43,314 bases of DNA from a virus: positions 1 to 43,314 of the IMG/VR virus record IMGVR_UViG_3300025914_000023. The stretch is one strand, 5' to 3'. This document shows positions 1-7,055 of this stretch, one piece after another. The notes below the pieces were generated by a model. It searched no databases, had not been told where the DNA came from, and was given only the letters and a program-made list of their open reading frames with translations. Each line of letters begins with the position of its first letter. Position 1 is the first letter of the stretch. A program made the position numbers and the translations under genes.

Positions 1-6
1 CCTTAT

Positions 7-132
7 CGCGGTACCGCAAGGTCCATGGCCAAGTCGAGGCCCCCGGCCCCCGAACAAAGGGAAACGGCGGTAAGGTCTCGTGCGGCGGAATGTAGAGCCA
101 CATTGAACACGTCCTCAAAGGTCCCATTCCGG
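7..132. repeat. Left copy of 126-bp terminal direct repeat
   Basis: Bases 7-132 are identical to 43189-43314. The copy holds the GTG start and first ~35 codons of the methyltransferase (leftward) and the end of the gene at 115-399. Bases 1-6 do not match the sequence preceding the right copy (43183-43188). They bring a TAA stop into the methyltransferase frame, so this left copy is a fragment. The length fits an assembler overlap on a circular or permuted molecule better than a physical terminal repeat. Confidence 0.9.
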
Positions 133-399
133 GTCGGAGATGATGATTTCGCATCGGCCGACGCGACGCCATTTTTGCAGATACCAATCCCCGATCCGGC
201 CGGAGCCGATGATCCCGCCGGTCCGGGGGTCGAGCCGCAGATAATGCAGGTAGCCGGTGCGGCATTCCCCGCGCCCTTCATGGGCGACAACCATGAAGTA
301 ACTTCCGATCGAATTCCGGTAGATGCAGCCGACGCAGCCGGCAGGCGGCTCCGCCGTCGCAGCCAGCTCTTCGCGCAGACCGGAGAAATTGACCTGCAT
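115..399 (-). CDS. Hypothetical protein, 94 aa
   Basis: I do not recognise the family. The protein starts MQVNFSGLREEL, has a CVGCIY pair of cysteines near residue 25, and is rich in aromatic and glycine residues around a central GYLHYLRLDP segment. The ATG shares bases with the stop of the upstream gene (ATGA overlap at 397-401), which fixes the start. Its stop lies just before the GTG of the methyltransferase (position 110, equal to 43292 in the right copy), so this gene couples the two sequence ends into one leftward operon. Confidence 0.75.
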   Translation of the reverse strand: MQVNFSGLREELAATAEPPAGCVGCIYRNSIGSYFMVVAHEGRGECRTGYLHYLRLDPRTGGIIGSGRIGDWYLQKWRRVGRCEIIISDPEWDL

Positions 400-620
400 C
401 ACGGCTTCTCGGCGAAGTCGATGACTTCGGTCGGGACGGGCCGCTTGGCCTGGGCGCACACCTGAAGCTGGACTTTGACCGTCCGCAGGATTTCGCGCGC
501 CTGACAGGCGATGGCATCGCCCTGGGCGGGTTGCATCTGCTCGTTCTTGACGTCCTTCAGGGTCTCCCAAAGGGCGTCTTTCAGGTTCACCGCGCTAAGA
601 CGTTGAGTGGTCACGGTCAT
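399..620 (-). CDS. Hypothetical protein, 73 aa
   Basis: Small, probably helical protein beginning MTVTTQRLSAVNLKDALWETL; function not recognised. The ATG at 620 has an AAGGAG ribosome site eight bases upstream and is preferred over an in-frame TTG at 638. The gene overlaps the upstream gene (ending 595) by 26 bases and the downstream gene by an ATGA junction, as expected for a coupled early-phage operon. Confidence 0.75.
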   Translation of the reverse strand: MTVTTQRLSAVNLKDALWETLKDVKNEQMQPAQGDAIACQAREILRTVKVQLQVCAQAKRPVPTEVIDFAEKP

Positions 621-1128
621 AGGCTCGTCTCCTTTCAATCCATTTGTTCAGCGTGCCGTGTTGGGCCTTCAGCTCGTGCCGGGGCACGCGGACCCGAATT
701 TCCCCCTCCAGTTCCTGGAGGATGAGATAGGCTTCGGCGAAATCGCCGTAGTAGCGCTGCGCCCGGTAATCGCGGTCGTACTCGGCTTTCCAGGCGCGAT
801 ATTCGGGCTGGCGGCAGTATTCGAGATGCTTCGGCGCCCGGCGCTTGCGCTCGATGCGCGCCTTTTCCGGATCGTAGGTGGCCTTGTGGCGGGCGGCCTT
901 CGCCGCCTTCAGCTTCTCGCGGTTCGCCTCCCGATACTCGCGGTCGTAGTCGGCTTTCCAGGCCTTGCGGGCGGCCACGGACTGCGCGTTGCGGTGGGCC
1001 ATGCCGGAACAGGCCTTGTCGCAGAACAGGGGCCGGCCAGCGGCGACGGAGCGCGTCACGTCGATCGCCCGCCTTTGGGTGATCTTGCCGCACCATGCAC
1101 AGGGGAAGGGTTCAACTCTTCGGGTCAT
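595..1128 (-). CDS. Putative zinc-finger protein, 177 aa
   Basis: The N-terminus carries a four-cysteine pattern (CAWC near residue 10, then CDKAC near residue 36), as in treble-clef or HNH-like zinc fingers. A long, strongly basic helical region with repeated Y/D/R-rich segments (ADYDREY, AEYDRDY) follows. No HNH catalytic histidines are evident, so a nuclease is not supported; a nucleic-acid-binding role is inference. Start chosen at MTRRVEP. It overlaps the upstream gene by 17 bases within the leftward early operon. Confidence 0.7.
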   Translation of the reverse strand: MTRRVEPFPCAWCGKITQRRAIDVTRSVAAGRPLFCDKACSGMAHRNAQSVAARKAWKADYDREYREANREKLKAAKAARHKATYDPEKARIERKRRAPKHLEYCRQPEYRAWKAEYDRDYRAQRYYGDFAEAYLILQELEGEIRVRVPRHELKAQHGTLNKWIERRRAYDRDHSTS

Positions 1129-1321
1129 CGTTCCCGCCCCCCGCGCTGACCTTGCCCACGGCGTGCAGGACAATGAACTTTTTGCCGGGGAACATTTCCG
1201 CCAGGCGAGTCGCCTCTGCGAAGGCCTCATCTATGCCGGTGTGTTGCTTGCGCGGCGGCCAGCCGGTCTTCGTCCACAGCATGTAGAAATCCGCGGGTTC
1301 CTGGTGGATGGCGGCGGTCAT
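1112..1321 (-). CDS. Hypothetical protein, 69 aa
   Basis: Unrecognised 69-residue protein (MTAAIHQEPADFYML...). The central segment around GIDEAFAEATRLAEMFPGKKFIVLHAVGKV looks like a short alpha/beta unit often seen in tiny phage early proteins. The ATG at 1321 forms an ATGA overlap with the stop of the upstream membrane peptide gene, so translation is probably coupled. Confidence 0.7.
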   Translation of the reverse strand: MTAAIHQEPADFYMLWTKTGWPPRKQHTGIDEAFAEATRLAEMFPGKKFIVLHAVGKVSAGGGNDDPKS

Positions 1322-1434
1322 GGGGTTCCCCGAAAAATGAAGTGACGGGCGACGTAGAAGCCGGCGCCGATCAGGAAGGCGCAGGCGGCGAGGTCGAGGA
1401 GAAAGAGGACGAAGCGCAGGAAGCCGCGGGTCAC
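1318..1434 (-). CDS. Small single-span membrane protein, 38 aa
   Basis: A 38-codon gene bounded by two four-base overlaps: a GTG start at 1434 sharing GTGA with the stop of the upstream gene, and a TGA at 1318-1320 sharing ATGA with the next start. The product (MTRGFLRFVLFLLDL...) is almost entirely one transmembrane helix with a short basic tail (ARHFIFRGTP). Function unknown; its early-operon place argues against a late lysis role. Confidence 0.65.
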   Translation of the reverse strand: MTRGFLRFVLFLLDLAACAFLIGAGFYVARHFIFRGTP

Positions 1435-1715
1435 GGGGACTTCTCCTGCTGATTGGCGGCCCACAGCAGACGCTTGGCCAGCTCGGTGAGGTCCCAGAAG
1501 GTCAGGCCCTCCAGGTGCGGAGGCGCCGGCTGTTCCTGAGCCACGCTGGCGGCCATAGCCTCCACCTGGGCGTCGATCCATCGGACCCGGTTGCGGAGCG
1601 CTTCCGCGCCATCTGGATGGGCCCGCGCTTCGGCGATCCAGCGCGTGCAGGCCTTTTCCATGGCCGGGAGGTTCCGGCGGCGAGCGCGAGCCCATGAGCG
1701 TTCATGTCTCCCCAC
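1431..1715 (-). CDS. Hypothetical protein, 94 aa, first gene of the leftward operon
   Basis: Unrecognised helical protein. It starts at GTG 1715, preceded by a strong GGAGGG ribosome site five bases away. It is the first gene downstream of the leftward operator/promoter near 1736, so it should be the first product of the leftward early transcript. Trp-rich clusters (CTRWIAEA, VRWIDAQVE, TFWDLTELAKRLLW) suggest a helical bundle. Confidence 0.7.
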   Translation of the reverse strand: MGRHERSWARARRRNLPAMEKACTRWIAEARAHPDGAEALRNRVRWIDAQVEAMAASVAQEQPAPPHLEGLTFWDLTELAKRLLWAANQQEKSP

Positions 1716-1735
1716 GTGTACCCTCCGCTGATTCC

Positions 1736-1747
1736 TGCAAAATGCAT
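1736..1747 (-). promoter_or_regulatory. Operator-like dyad upstream of leftward early operon
   Basis: TGCAAAATGCA (1736-1746) is a TGCA-N3-TGCA dyad in the 92-base gap between the repressor stop (1808) and the first leftward gene (1715). It is identical to the copies at 2476, 11408 and 12291. It is placed to control leftward early transcription. A TTGTCG near 1770 could be a -35 element, but the -10 is unclear. Confidence 0.65.
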
Positions 1748-1807
1748 CATGCGCAGCCGCGACAAATGCGCAGCAGGCGGGAGCCGACGCGACGCGTTAA
1801 GCGTCGG

Positions 1808-2407
1808 TCAGCGAGGCTTCATGCAGACGATGCGGGCGGCCCAGACGAGCTGTTGGTCAAACAGCGGGTCGGCCAGTCCTGAGGTCAGGTGAAAGCGGTC
1901 GGAGGCGCCGGAGCGCTGGAGCTTCTTGACGAGGATTTTCCCGTCTGGAAGGCAGCAAAGGCAAAGCTCGCCGCAGTGCTTGGGGGTGACGGGGCCTTGG
2001 TCGGCTTCGTCGAAGAAGGCGAGCCATCCGTCGAAGGACGAGCCGAAGCCGTCCTCCGACCGGATTTCTACAGCTCGCGTTGTAGAGGTCGCTCCGGGGG
2101 GCGGTTCGACCTGGGCCTTGGCCGCTGAAGCGGCGAAGAGGAAAGCCTGCGATCCCGCGCCCACGAAACCGACAAGCGGAACGCTGGCTTTGGCGCTCTC
2201 CGGGGAGCGGCCATAGAGGAGCCATTCGGGGGTCGTGCGCAGGAAATCGGCATATTGCCGAGCTGTCTCGGAACGGAAACCGCGACTGCCCTTCTCATGC
2301 ATTGTGTAGGTCGACACGGGAACCCCCATCGCTTCCGCCGCTGCGGAAGCCGTTTCATAGCCGCGCTGCTCTCGCGCAAACTTCAGACGGGCGTTGGGGG
2401 CATCCAT
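1808..2407 (-). CDS. CI-like repressor: HTH plus S24/LexA-type C-terminal domain, 199 aa
   Basis: Residues ~5-60 form a phage-type HTH (AEAMGVPVSTYTMHEKGSRG). A linker with a candidate Ala-Gly cleavage pair (A84-G85) leads to an S24-type C-terminal domain (FDGWLAFFDEA, PDGKILVKKL; Lys near 161). In related proteins the catalytic Ser sits in a D-S-x-G context; here the matching residue is Gly120 (EDGFGS), so RecA-stimulated self-cleavage may be lost. The alignment is from memory. The ATG at 2407 (or 2416) has no ribosome site, so the mRNA may be leaderless. It diverges from the Cro-like gene across several operators and is the likely owner of the genome-wide TGCA-N3-TGCA sites. Confidence 0.85.
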   Translation of the reverse strand: MDAPNARLKFAREQRGYETASAAAEAMGVPVSTYTMHEKGSRGFRSETARQYADFLRTTPEWLLYGRSPESAKASVPLVGFVGAGSQAFLFAASAAKAQVEPPPGATSTTRAVEIRSEDGFGSSFDGWLAFFDEADQGPVTPKHCGELCLCCLPDGKILVKKLQRSGASDRFHLTSGLADPLFDQQLVWAARIVCMKPR

Positions 2408-2411
2408 GTGC

Positions 2412-2424
2412 TGCATATTGCATA
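2412..2424 (-). promoter_or_regulatory. Repressor promoter -10 region with operator TGCATATTGCA
   Basis: On the minus strand TTGCAT (2446-2441), a 16-base spacer and TATGCA (2424-2419) resemble a sigma-70 promoter ending at the repressor start codon. TGCATATTGCA (2412-2422) overlaps the -10 and start region, suggesting autorepression of a leaderless transcript. Confidence 0.5.
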
Positions 2425-2430
2425 CTGGGA

Positions 2431-2448
2431 AGTTGCGACCATGCAACT
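2431..2448. repeat. Perfect 6-bp inverted repeat in the repressor/Cro intergenic region
   Basis: AGTTGC-GACCAT-GCAACT. It covers the predicted -35 of the repressor promoter. It has no U-tract, so an operator for a second regulator (for example the Cro-like protein) is more likely than a terminator. Confidence 0.5.
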
Positions 2449-2455
2449 CTAAAAA

Positions 2456-2486
2456 TTGGCTTGCTGACCGCGAAATGCATTTTGCA
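2456..2486 (+). promoter_or_regulatory. Rightward early promoter with operator TGCATTTTGCA
   Basis: TTGGCT (2456-2461), 16 bases, then CATTTT (2478-2483) is a weak sigma-70-like match. Its -10 lies inside the dyad TGCATTTTGCA (2476-2486). Repressor binding here would block transcription of the Cro-like and replication genes. Confidence 0.5.
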
Positions 2487-2497
2487 GGATGCGGGGC

Positions 2498-2710
2498 ATG
2501 AGAACGCATTCCGACGTCATCAAGGACGCCGGGGGCGCGCTCGTCCTTCATGACCGCATAGGCCTTGTCCGGAAGGTCCGCACGGTACGCTCCTGGGCGT
2601 GGCGCGACTCCATTCCGTCCGAATACTGGCGACCCATCGTCGAGGCGGGTTTCGCCTCCTATGGCGAGCTGGCCGCGCACTACGCCCGCAAGAAGGGGGT
2701 CGCAGCGTGA
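2498..2710 (+). CDS. Cro-like DNA-binding protein, 70 aa
   Basis: Residues 1-70 fit the small carph-isopro/YdaS-type HTH proteins that often act as Cro in Gram-negative phages: HSDVIKDAGG, a recognition region RTVRSWAWRDSIPSEYW, and a final helix SYGELAAHYARKKG. The start at 2498 is preferred because AGGA lies eight bases upstream; an ATG at 2489 is possible. First gene rightward from the repressor; it ends in a GTGA overlap with the resolvase gene. Likely opposes the repressor at shared operators (inference). Confidence 0.75.
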   Translation: MRTHSDVIKDAGGALVLHDRIGLVRKVRTVRSWAWRDSIPSEYWRPIVEAGFASYGELAAHYARKKGVAA

Positions 2711-3201
2711 CCGCCGATCTGATCCTCGGCGTCGACCCTGGCCTGAAAGGCGCCTTGGCCTTCATCGACTACCTGTCCGGCGAGCTGGTGCAGTGGGATG
2801 ACATGCCCTCCTGGAACGTCGGCGGCAAGCCGACGGTCGATGAGTACAGCCTAGCTAGGCTGCTCGATCACATGGGCCCGCGGGTCGTCGAGGCCTGGAT
2901 TGAAGTCCCCACGCCGCGTCCAGGTCAGGGCGTCACCGGACCCGCAACGTCGATGCGCAACTACGGACTGCTCCGCGGTCTGATCATCGCGCAGTTCATC
3001 CCGCTGCACGAGGCCCCGCCGGCTACCTGGAAAAAGGCCATGGGCGTGCTGGCGGACAAGGATGACGCCCGTGCTGCAGCTTCCAAATTCTGGCCGGGAT
3101 GGTCGCGGGATTGGTCCGGGAAGTCGCAGGATGGCCGGGCGGAAGCGGCGCTCATCGCGGCCTATGGCCGGCGCAAGCATGGCCTGAAAGCGGTCGCCTG
3201 A
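2707..3201 (+). CDS. ruvC: RuvC-like Holliday junction resolvase, 164 aa
   Basis: RNase H-fold resolvase. Visible acidic motifs are LGVDPG (Asp10), WIEVP (Glu66) and a C-terminal DGRAEAALIA (Asp142, Glu146), spaced as in phage crossover-junction RuvC proteins. It should cut branched recombination or replication intermediates before packaging. GTG start at 2707 overlaps the preceding stop (GTGA); the stop overlaps the next ATG (TGATG). Conserved within the early rightward operon. Confidence 0.85.
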   Translation: MTADLILGVDPGLKGALAFIDYLSGELVQWDDMPSWNVGGKPTVDEYSLARLLDHMGPRVVEAWIEVPTPRPGQGVTGPATSMRNYGLLRGLIIAQFIPLHEAPPATWKKAMGVLADKDDARAAASKFWPGWSRDWSGKSQDGRAEAALIAAYGRRKHGLKAVA

Positions 3202-3425
3202 TGCGCAGGTTCAACATGAACGCCGCTCACCTGGAGGGGGCGACAGGCTTCGAACGTATCCAGTTGGCGGCCATGGCCAAGATCATCGAGGCCAAAGTTG
3301 AAGAGCTGGCCGCGCTTCGGCGAGAGCGTCACGCGCTCGCGCTGCGCATTTCCGCACGACGGATGGCCAAGAACCGCCGCCTAAAGCTGCTCGGGGCGGA
3401 GCCGGCAATCCGGCGGGTCGCCTGA
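3201..3425 (+). CDS. Hypothetical protein, 74 aa, basic coiled coil
   Basis: Unrecognised. Residues ~10-60 are strongly helical and charged (AKIIEAKVEELAALRRERH, then ISARRMAKNRRLK), suggesting a short coiled coil with a basic tail. The ATG overlaps the resolvase stop. Sits between the resolvase and another small unknown in the early operon. Confidence 0.7.
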   Translation: MRRFNMNAAHLEGATGFERIQLAAMAKIIEAKVEELAALRRERHALALRISARRMAKNRRLKLLGAEPAIRRVA

Positions 3426-3426
3426 G

Positions 3427-3690
3427 ATGGGCGCGCTGCTGAAGGCGCTGGAGCGCCCGTCGTCCTATTCCATGAACGCAACCGGCCGGTGGGAAACGCT
3501 CTGCGGCATGGTCGAGCTGTGCATGTTCGAAGAACAGCTCGCCGAGTTCGAAGCCTGGGCAGAGCTGAACAAGGACTCGTGGCCCGGCGCCTGGGATGAG
3601 CCGCTGACCGACCGCATCGCCCTGCGCCGCGAGGAGATCGCCGCCGAGGATGTGGGCGCGATCCTGCGGGACCGCTTCGATTTCAAGTGA
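3427..3690 (+). CDS. Hypothetical acidic protein, 87 aa
   Basis: Unrecognised acidic 87-residue protein with Trp-rich segments (GRWETLCGMVELC, FEAWAELNKDSWPGAWDEPL). It starts two bases after the preceding stop. No motif supports a function. Confidence 0.7.
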   Translation: MGALLKALERPSSYSMNATGRWETLCGMVELCMFEEQLAEFEAWAELNKDSWPGAWDEPLTDRIALRREEIAAEDVGAILRDRFDFK

Positions 3691-3744
3691 GGACGTGATC
3701 CGCGCCCGGCGGCTCCGGGCAACGTGTGACGTGAGGATGTGAAT

Positions 3745-4398
3745 ATGGCTCTTGGACTGCCGCAAGCTTCAGGCGGCGAGGACCGGACACCGGTCATCAA
3801 ATACGACGCGCGCGCCGGCCGGCTCTTCCGGGTGGATCGCGCGCAGGTCAACGGCTCGTGGGTCACCAATGACGTCGAGGTGACCCCCGTTTTCCAGGCG
3901 ATCATGGATCTGGAGCGGATTGAAATCGGCTGGCTCTACTTCCCGACCGGCGCCGCTCCGGAAATCACAACCGCACCCTTCGGGTCGGCCATGCCGCCGA
4001 AGCCCAGCGACAAGCATCGGTCTGGCTTCCGCGTTCACATGCTGACCGGGAAACAGACCGGCGGCGATGTGCGGGAGATGGCCAGCAATGCGCAGGTGAG
4101 CATCAAGGGCATGGACGCCCTGCACGATGCCTTCCTAACCGGGGCCAAGGCCAACCCCGGCAAGCTGCCGGTAGTGAAGCTGGGTCAGACGGTTCCGGTC
4201 TCGACGTCGGGCAAAGGGGCGGACGGAAAGCCGGTCAGCTCCACGAACTATCAGCCGGTATGGGAAATCGTGAAGTGGGTCGACCGGCCGGCGGAGCTGA
4301 CCGCGGACGGCAAGGCTGCGGCGGTGGCGCAGGCGCAGCCGGAGCCGGAACCCGAGCCGCAGCCGATCGCGGCGCCCAACGTAGACGAAGACTTCTAG
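3745..4398 (+). CDS. Putative ssDNA-binding/replication accessory protein, 217 aa
   Basis: The body (VIKYDARAGRLFRVDR..., IGWLYFPTGAAPEI...) is followed by a Pro/Glu/Gln-rich linker and an acidic, Phe-terminated tail (NVDEDF). That domain-linker-acidic-tip layout is typical of single-stranded DNA-binding proteins that recruit partners through their C-terminus. Its place directly before the primase-helicase agrees. No direct OB-fold motif can be shown by eye. ATG at 3745 has GAGGA eight bases upstream. Confidence 0.6.
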   Translation: MALGLPQASGGEDRTPVIKYDARAGRLFRVDRAQVNGSWVTNDVEVTPVFQAIMDLERIEIGWLYFPTGAAPEITTAPFGSAMPPKPSDKHRSGFRVHMLTGKQTGGDVREMASNAQVSIKGMDALHDAFLTGAKANPGKLPVVKLGQTVPVSTSGKGADGKPVSSTNYQPVWEIVKWVDRPAELTADGKAAAVAQAQPEPEPEPQPIAAPNVDEDF

Positions 4399-4443
4399 AG
4401 GACCGCGCGGGGACCGGCCCGCGCTTTCAGCGGATGATGGGGC

Positions 4444-6540
4444 GTGGTCCAGGTGGTCGAGTTCGATGACGAGTGGTCCAGCGCAGCGGAATGGGCTGCG
4501 ATGTACCGGGGGCTTGGGCTCCAGGTCGTCCCCTCGCACCTGCCGGTGGAAGGCGGCCAGTGGAAACGGCCGGTGGTCGACTGGCTGGAGTTCCAGCACA
4601 GCCTGACGCCGGATAGCCTGTTCGCGCGCTGGTACGGCCCTGCCGGCGAGCATCGGGCTCGCAAGAACATGGGCCTGATCACCGGGGCGGCCTCGGGCGG
4701 CCTGCTGGTGGTCGACCTGGACAATTACAAGAACCCGCTCGCCGATCAGTGGTGGATCGGCCTGTTGCGCGTGCATTCGAATTCCATGTCGCCCGACACC
4801 TGGGCGCAGTTCACCGGCGGCGGCGGGTTCCAATTCCTGTTCCGCTGCCCGCCTGGCTATTCTCCACCGACGTTCAAGGCCCCGTCGATGGGCATCGACG
4901 TGCGCGGTCAAGGTGGGTTCATCGTCTGCCCGCCGTCCATGCACTCCAGCGGCAAAGCTTATGAGTGGATCGCAGGTCAGGAGCCTTGGGCCTGTGATCT
5001 GGCGGAAGCGCCAGAGTGGCTGATCGAAGCCATCGAGATCCTCCGCGAAGAGCATGGCGGACAGCCGACCGGCCCGCGCGAGCATGTGGCGTCGACAGAG
5101 GCGAAGAACGCTTTTGGCCTGGATGTCGACGACCGCGAACACAAGCTCCAGGTGGCCGTGTGGGGAGCGATGGTCGATCTCTACCGGGAAAGCCCTCTCC
5201 CGCCGTCGCAGGACGTCCAGGAGCGGGAATTGGACCGTCTGTGGGCCAACTACGAGCGGACGACGAAAAGCCGCCTGACGGGGTCCGGATCGAATGCGGA
5301 GCTGCTGGAGCGGGAGGGGCGCGGCCGGAGCGAGCTGGTCCGGAAATGGCGCTATGCGCTGAAGCGCTGGGATACGAAGGTCCGGGCCGCTGCTACTGAA
5401 CGCCAGCGGCCCGAGGCCATGGCAGAAACAACCGCGTCAGCCTTTGGGGGGACGCAGGACGAAGCTAAGGACGAAGCCGAGTCGGATCAACCCCCTCCCC
5501 TCATCCAGGCCAGCACATGGAAGGGCGAGCCGCCCGAGCGGGAATGGATCGTTCGGGATTGGGTGGTCTGCGGCGCGGTCAACAGCCTCTATGGCGACGG
5601 CGGCCTCGGCAAAACGCTGCTGGCCCAGCAGCTCGCCTATGCGGTGTCGAAGGGCGCGCGGTGGCTGGGCATGGAAACCATGGCCGGGAGCGTTATGGGC
5701 GTCTTCTGCGAGGATGACGAGGCCGAGCTGCATCGGCGCCACAACGCCATCAAGGCCAGCATGGGCCATCCGATCGGCAACCCGTTCGATGACGTCTGGC
5801 TCTGGCCGCGGGCTGGCCATGAGAACGTGCTAGTGACGTTCGACCGCAACGGCGTGCCGACCCTGGGCAAGTTCCACGCTGAACTTTCCGAGAAAATCGG
5901 ACAGTTGAACCCGGCCCTCCTGATCGTCGACACGCTGGCGGACGTCTTCGGCGGGAACGAGATGGACCGGCCGCAGGTGAACTATTTCGCCAAGACCGTC
6001 CTGGGCGGCTTCATCCGCCAGCAGAAGGCGCGCGGCCATGTCCTGACGGTGCTGTTGCTGGGCCATCCCTCGGTGTCGGGCATGTCGGAGGGGGGTCGGG
6101 GCTACAGCGGCTCCACGGCCTGGAACAACGCGGTTCGCAGCCGCATCTACCTGAGCCGTCCGGAAAAGGAGGACGGCGACGCCCGCCTGCTGACCCGCGG
6201 TAAGGCCAACTACGCCAGCTCGGGCGATGAGACCGGCATGCGGCTGGGCTTCAACGCCGGGGTGTTCATCGCGGAACACGACATGGCGGACCATGACCCA
6301 ATCCGGCTGGCCATCGCGCACCGGGTGCGCCGGGCGGTGGATGAGGCCTGGGCGGAGCGCGCGCCCTTCACCCAGATCCGCGGCCACCGGCGCAACGTCT
6401 ACCAGCGTCTCGGCCGGCTGCTGGCCCAAGACGGCTACCGGTACGACCAAGTTCGGCTCGTGGTGCGCCAGCTTATCGAGGACGAAAAGCTCATTTCGGC
6501 GCGTCGGCACGGAATGTCGGGGCTGGCCAATGTTGATTGA
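4444..6540 (+). CDS. Bifunctional primase-polymerase / RepA-type AAA helicase, 698 aa
   Basis: The N-terminal ~210 residues carry prim-pol signatures: GLITGAASGG followed by a D-L-D metal-binding pair (Asp91, Asp93), and IDVRGQGGFIVCPPS with a His/Ser-containing loop. The C-terminal half is a RecA/RepA-like hexameric helicase: Walker A GDGGLGKT near residue 385, Walker B LLIVDTLADVF near 490, and a YSGSTAWNNAVRSR sensor region. It is the central replication enzyme, synthesising primers and unwinding DNA. GTG start at 4444, just after an RBS-like GGATGATGGGG. Confidence 0.9.
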   Translation: MVQVVEFDDEWSSAAEWAAMYRGLGLQVVPSHLPVEGGQWKRPVVDWLEFQHSLTPDSLFARWYGPAGEHRARKNMGLITGAASGGLLVVDLDNYKNPLADQWWIGLLRVHSNSMSPDTWAQFTGGGGFQFLFRCPPGYSPPTFKAPSMGIDVRGQGGFIVCPPSMHSSGKAYEWIAGQEPWACDLAEAPEWLIEAIEILREEHGGQPTGPREHVASTEAKNAFGLDVDDREHKLQVAVWGAMVDLYRESPLPPSQDVQERELDRLWANYERTTKSRLTGSGSNAELLEREGRGRSELVRKWRYALKRWDTKVRAAATERQRPEAMAETTASAFGGTQDEAKDEAESDQPPPLIQASTWKGEPPEREWIVRDWVVCGAVNSLYGDGGLGKTLLAQQLAYAVSKGARWLGMETMAGSVMGVFCEDDEAELHRRHNAIKASMGHPIGNPFDDVWLWPRAGHENVLVTFDRNGVPTLGKFHAELSEKIGQLNPALLIVDTLADVFGGNEMDRPQVNYFAKTVLGGFIRQQKARGHVLTVLLLGHPSVSGMSEGGRGYSGSTAWNNAVRSRIYLSRPEKEDGDARLLTRGKANYASSGDETGMRLGFNAGVFIAEHDMADHDPIRLAIAHRVRRAVDEAWAERAPFTQIRGHRRNVYQRLGRLLAQDGYRYDQVRLVVRQLIEDEKLISARRHGMSGLANVD

Positions 6541-6594
6541 AAAGACAGGCGAAACTGTCCTGGATTACCAAAAGTCAAAACGCGTGGAAGCCGG

Positions 6595-6756
6595 ATGAAA
6601 AAGATGAAGGAAAACCGCAGGTTACATACCTTTCTCTCACGCGCGCGCCTGCTCTCCCTCACTACGTTCGGGAGAGGGGAGAGCGATCCGCTTGTTGCGG
6701 ATTTCGCTGCGCTCGCTTTCGCTCGCGAAATCCTCACGCGGGGCAGTGACCAGTGA
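6595..6756 (+). CDS. Possible small coupled protein, 53 aa
   Basis: A 53-codon frame, MKKMKENRRLHTF to REILTRGSDQ, fills most of the otherwise non-coding 6541-6755. Its TGA overlaps the ATG of the next gene (TGATG at 6754-6758) and GGAAG lies four bases upstream of its ATG. It contains three stem-loop-forming repeats in its DNA, so the frame may be incidental. Confidence 0.35.
   Translation: MKKMKENRRLHTFLSRARLLSLTTFGRGESDPLVADFAALAFAREILTRGSDQ
6652..6733. repeat. Cluster of three consecutive stem-loops
   Basis: Three perfect inverted repeats lie in 82 bases: CTCTCCC/GGGAGAG (6652-6676), ATCCGC/GCGGAT (6686-6702), and GGATTTCGC/GCGAAATCC (6699-6733, 17-base spacer); the second and third compete for 6699-6702. 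The cluster follows the primase-helicase gene. It could be a REP-like element, a processing or attenuation site, or part of an origin; none has a U-tract. Confidence 0.6.
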
Positions 6757-7055
6757 TGGCTTCGGCTCCGAAAATGGGGGTGCAGGCGGACCTCCCGCCG
6801 CCCCGGCGGTCGCGGTTCGATGAGCTGAAGGCGTGGGAAAAGGCGGACCCGGCGCAACGGCAGTATTGGAACCTGATCGTTGCAATTCGGCGACGTCAGC
6901 GGAAGCTGGCGAACAGCATGGCCCATACGCCGAGACCGCGGCCGGCGGATGTGGACCGTTGGCGGGCTCTCGACGTCGAGATTGGCCAGCTCAAGGCGTT
7001 GGCGGTCGAGCTGCGGCCCGATCTGCACCCGGAGGGCTGCTATGCCGAGCGCTGA
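6756..7055 (+). CDS. Hypothetical protein, 99 aa
   Basis: Unrecognised helical protein: Pro-rich start, then FDELKAWEKADPAQRQYWNLIVAIRRRQRKLANSM in pieces typical of a charged helical hairpin, and a second helix around DRWRALDVEIGQLKALAV. It overlaps the next gene by 14 bases. Function unknown. Confidence 0.7.
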   Translation: MASAPKMGVQADLPPPRRSRFDELKAWEKADPAQRQYWNLIVAIRRRQRKLANSMAHTPRPRPADVDRWRALDVEIGQLKALAVELRPDLHPEGCYAER

